Source of the DNA: Cryptomeria japonica
Lineage: Eukaryota > Streptophyta > Pinopsida > Cupressales > Cupressaceae
DNA: 60,000 nt
Direction: 5' to 3'
Assembly: GCF_030272615.1 (NCBI RefSeq)
Contig: NC_081408.1
Coordinates: forward strand, 335,516,793-335,576,792
Numbering within the stretch: the stretch's first letter is position 1; each line of letters begins with the position of its first letter. This document shows positions 59,653 through 60,000 of this stretch, piece by piece. A program made the position numbers and the translations under genes. Under the pieces are notes generated by a model. It worked only from the letters and a program-made list of their open reading frames with translations. It made no database searches and was not told where the DNA came from.

Positions 59653-59664
59653 GCTCTGATACCA
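59653..59664 (-). promoter_or_regulatory. Primer-binding site of the minus-strand Copia
   Basis: TGGTATCAGAGC on the minus strand, about 100 bp upstream of the gag ATG. The LTR end (TTTTCCCTACA) lies at 59667-59677. Confidence 0.9.
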
Positions 59665-59679
59665 CTTGTAGGGAAAACA

Positions 59680-60000
59680 TGTTGGCAAATGCACACTCCA
59701 ATGAGACATTGTAGGTGATTGAAGGTTTTGTCATTGATGGCAACCTTACAATCCTATGACACTAGCAGGCAATCCACTAGCACTAGCAAGATCAGACTCT
59801 ACACTGGCACATAGACCACCAGGACCAGCAGTGAAAGGAAGCATACCGGCACAATGGCCGACAAGAATTTTGTTGTAATATATTTTTTTTATTATTGTAA
59901 AATCATTGTAAGCCAACTTGGCAACATTGTAAAATGATTCATATATATAAGAGATCATTGTAGAACATTTTTGGGTAAGAATGGAGAAATGTAATTAGGC
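59680..60000 (+). repeat. Start of a plus-strand LTR, cut by window edge
   Basis: TGTTGGCAAATGC followed by GTCATTGATGGCAACC, GGCCGACA and a TTTATTATTGTAAAATCATTG block, the same order of landmarks as the LTR at 21398-22189. It begins 13 bp into the end of the minus-strand Copia LTR, so it probably inserted there; the second edge is outside the window. Confidence 0.65.

Overview
The window looks like intergenic DNA from a large, repeat-rich seed-plant genome, possibly a gymnosperm; that placement is inference from the style of the elements. No host gene, rRNA or tRNA gene was recognised. Almost every base can be assigned to retrotransposons, many nested in one another. Insertion boundaries are supported by target-site duplications (TSDs) read directly from the sequence.

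Left part (1-6756): the 3' part of a LINE (reverse transcriptase, zinc-binding domain, RNase H), an unassigned decayed ORF just downstream (2898-4537), and a minus-strand Copia pol fragment (4860-6756).

First nest (about 6777-25415): a plus-strand Copia element has its 5' LTR split by a 15-kb LTR element (7112-22189, TSD ATTTA). That element carries a solo LTR in its own 5' LTR (7374-8422, TSD GAGAT). Its first ORF is split by a young relative (9233-16682, TSD TAGAG). The two related elements have no recognisable protease, integrase or reverse transcriptase. Both carry the same two genes: a coiled-coil protein with several CCHC zinc knuckles, and a long second ORF with a conserved helical N-terminal region. 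This pol-less two-gene family is the most interesting system in the window.

Middle (25416-29686): minus-oriented LTR-like debris and a decayed tandem array of about 72-bp units rich in ATCGG.

Second nest (29687-57903, TSD ATAGT): a minus-strand Gypsy element of Tat type, about 18 kb without its insertions. It has gag, protease, RT, two RNase H regions and integrase. An antisense gene between pol and the 3' LTR encodes a plant mobile domain protein and has its own TATA box and a phase-0 intron. A coding-poor 9.9-kb LTR element (38908-48823, TSD GGTAC) interrupts the RT. A 994-bp terminal-inverted-repeat element (52665-53658, flanks TGGG) interrupts gag.

Right edge (58750-60000): a minus-strand Copia gag with its primer-binding site, abutted by the start of a plus-strand LTR.

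A thread through the window is premature stops biased to TAG, often where CAG or TGG codons are expected, as deamination of methylated cytosine would produce. LTR divergence estimated by eye (about 1% innermost, about 6% Tat, about 14% outer two-gene element) agrees with the nesting order.
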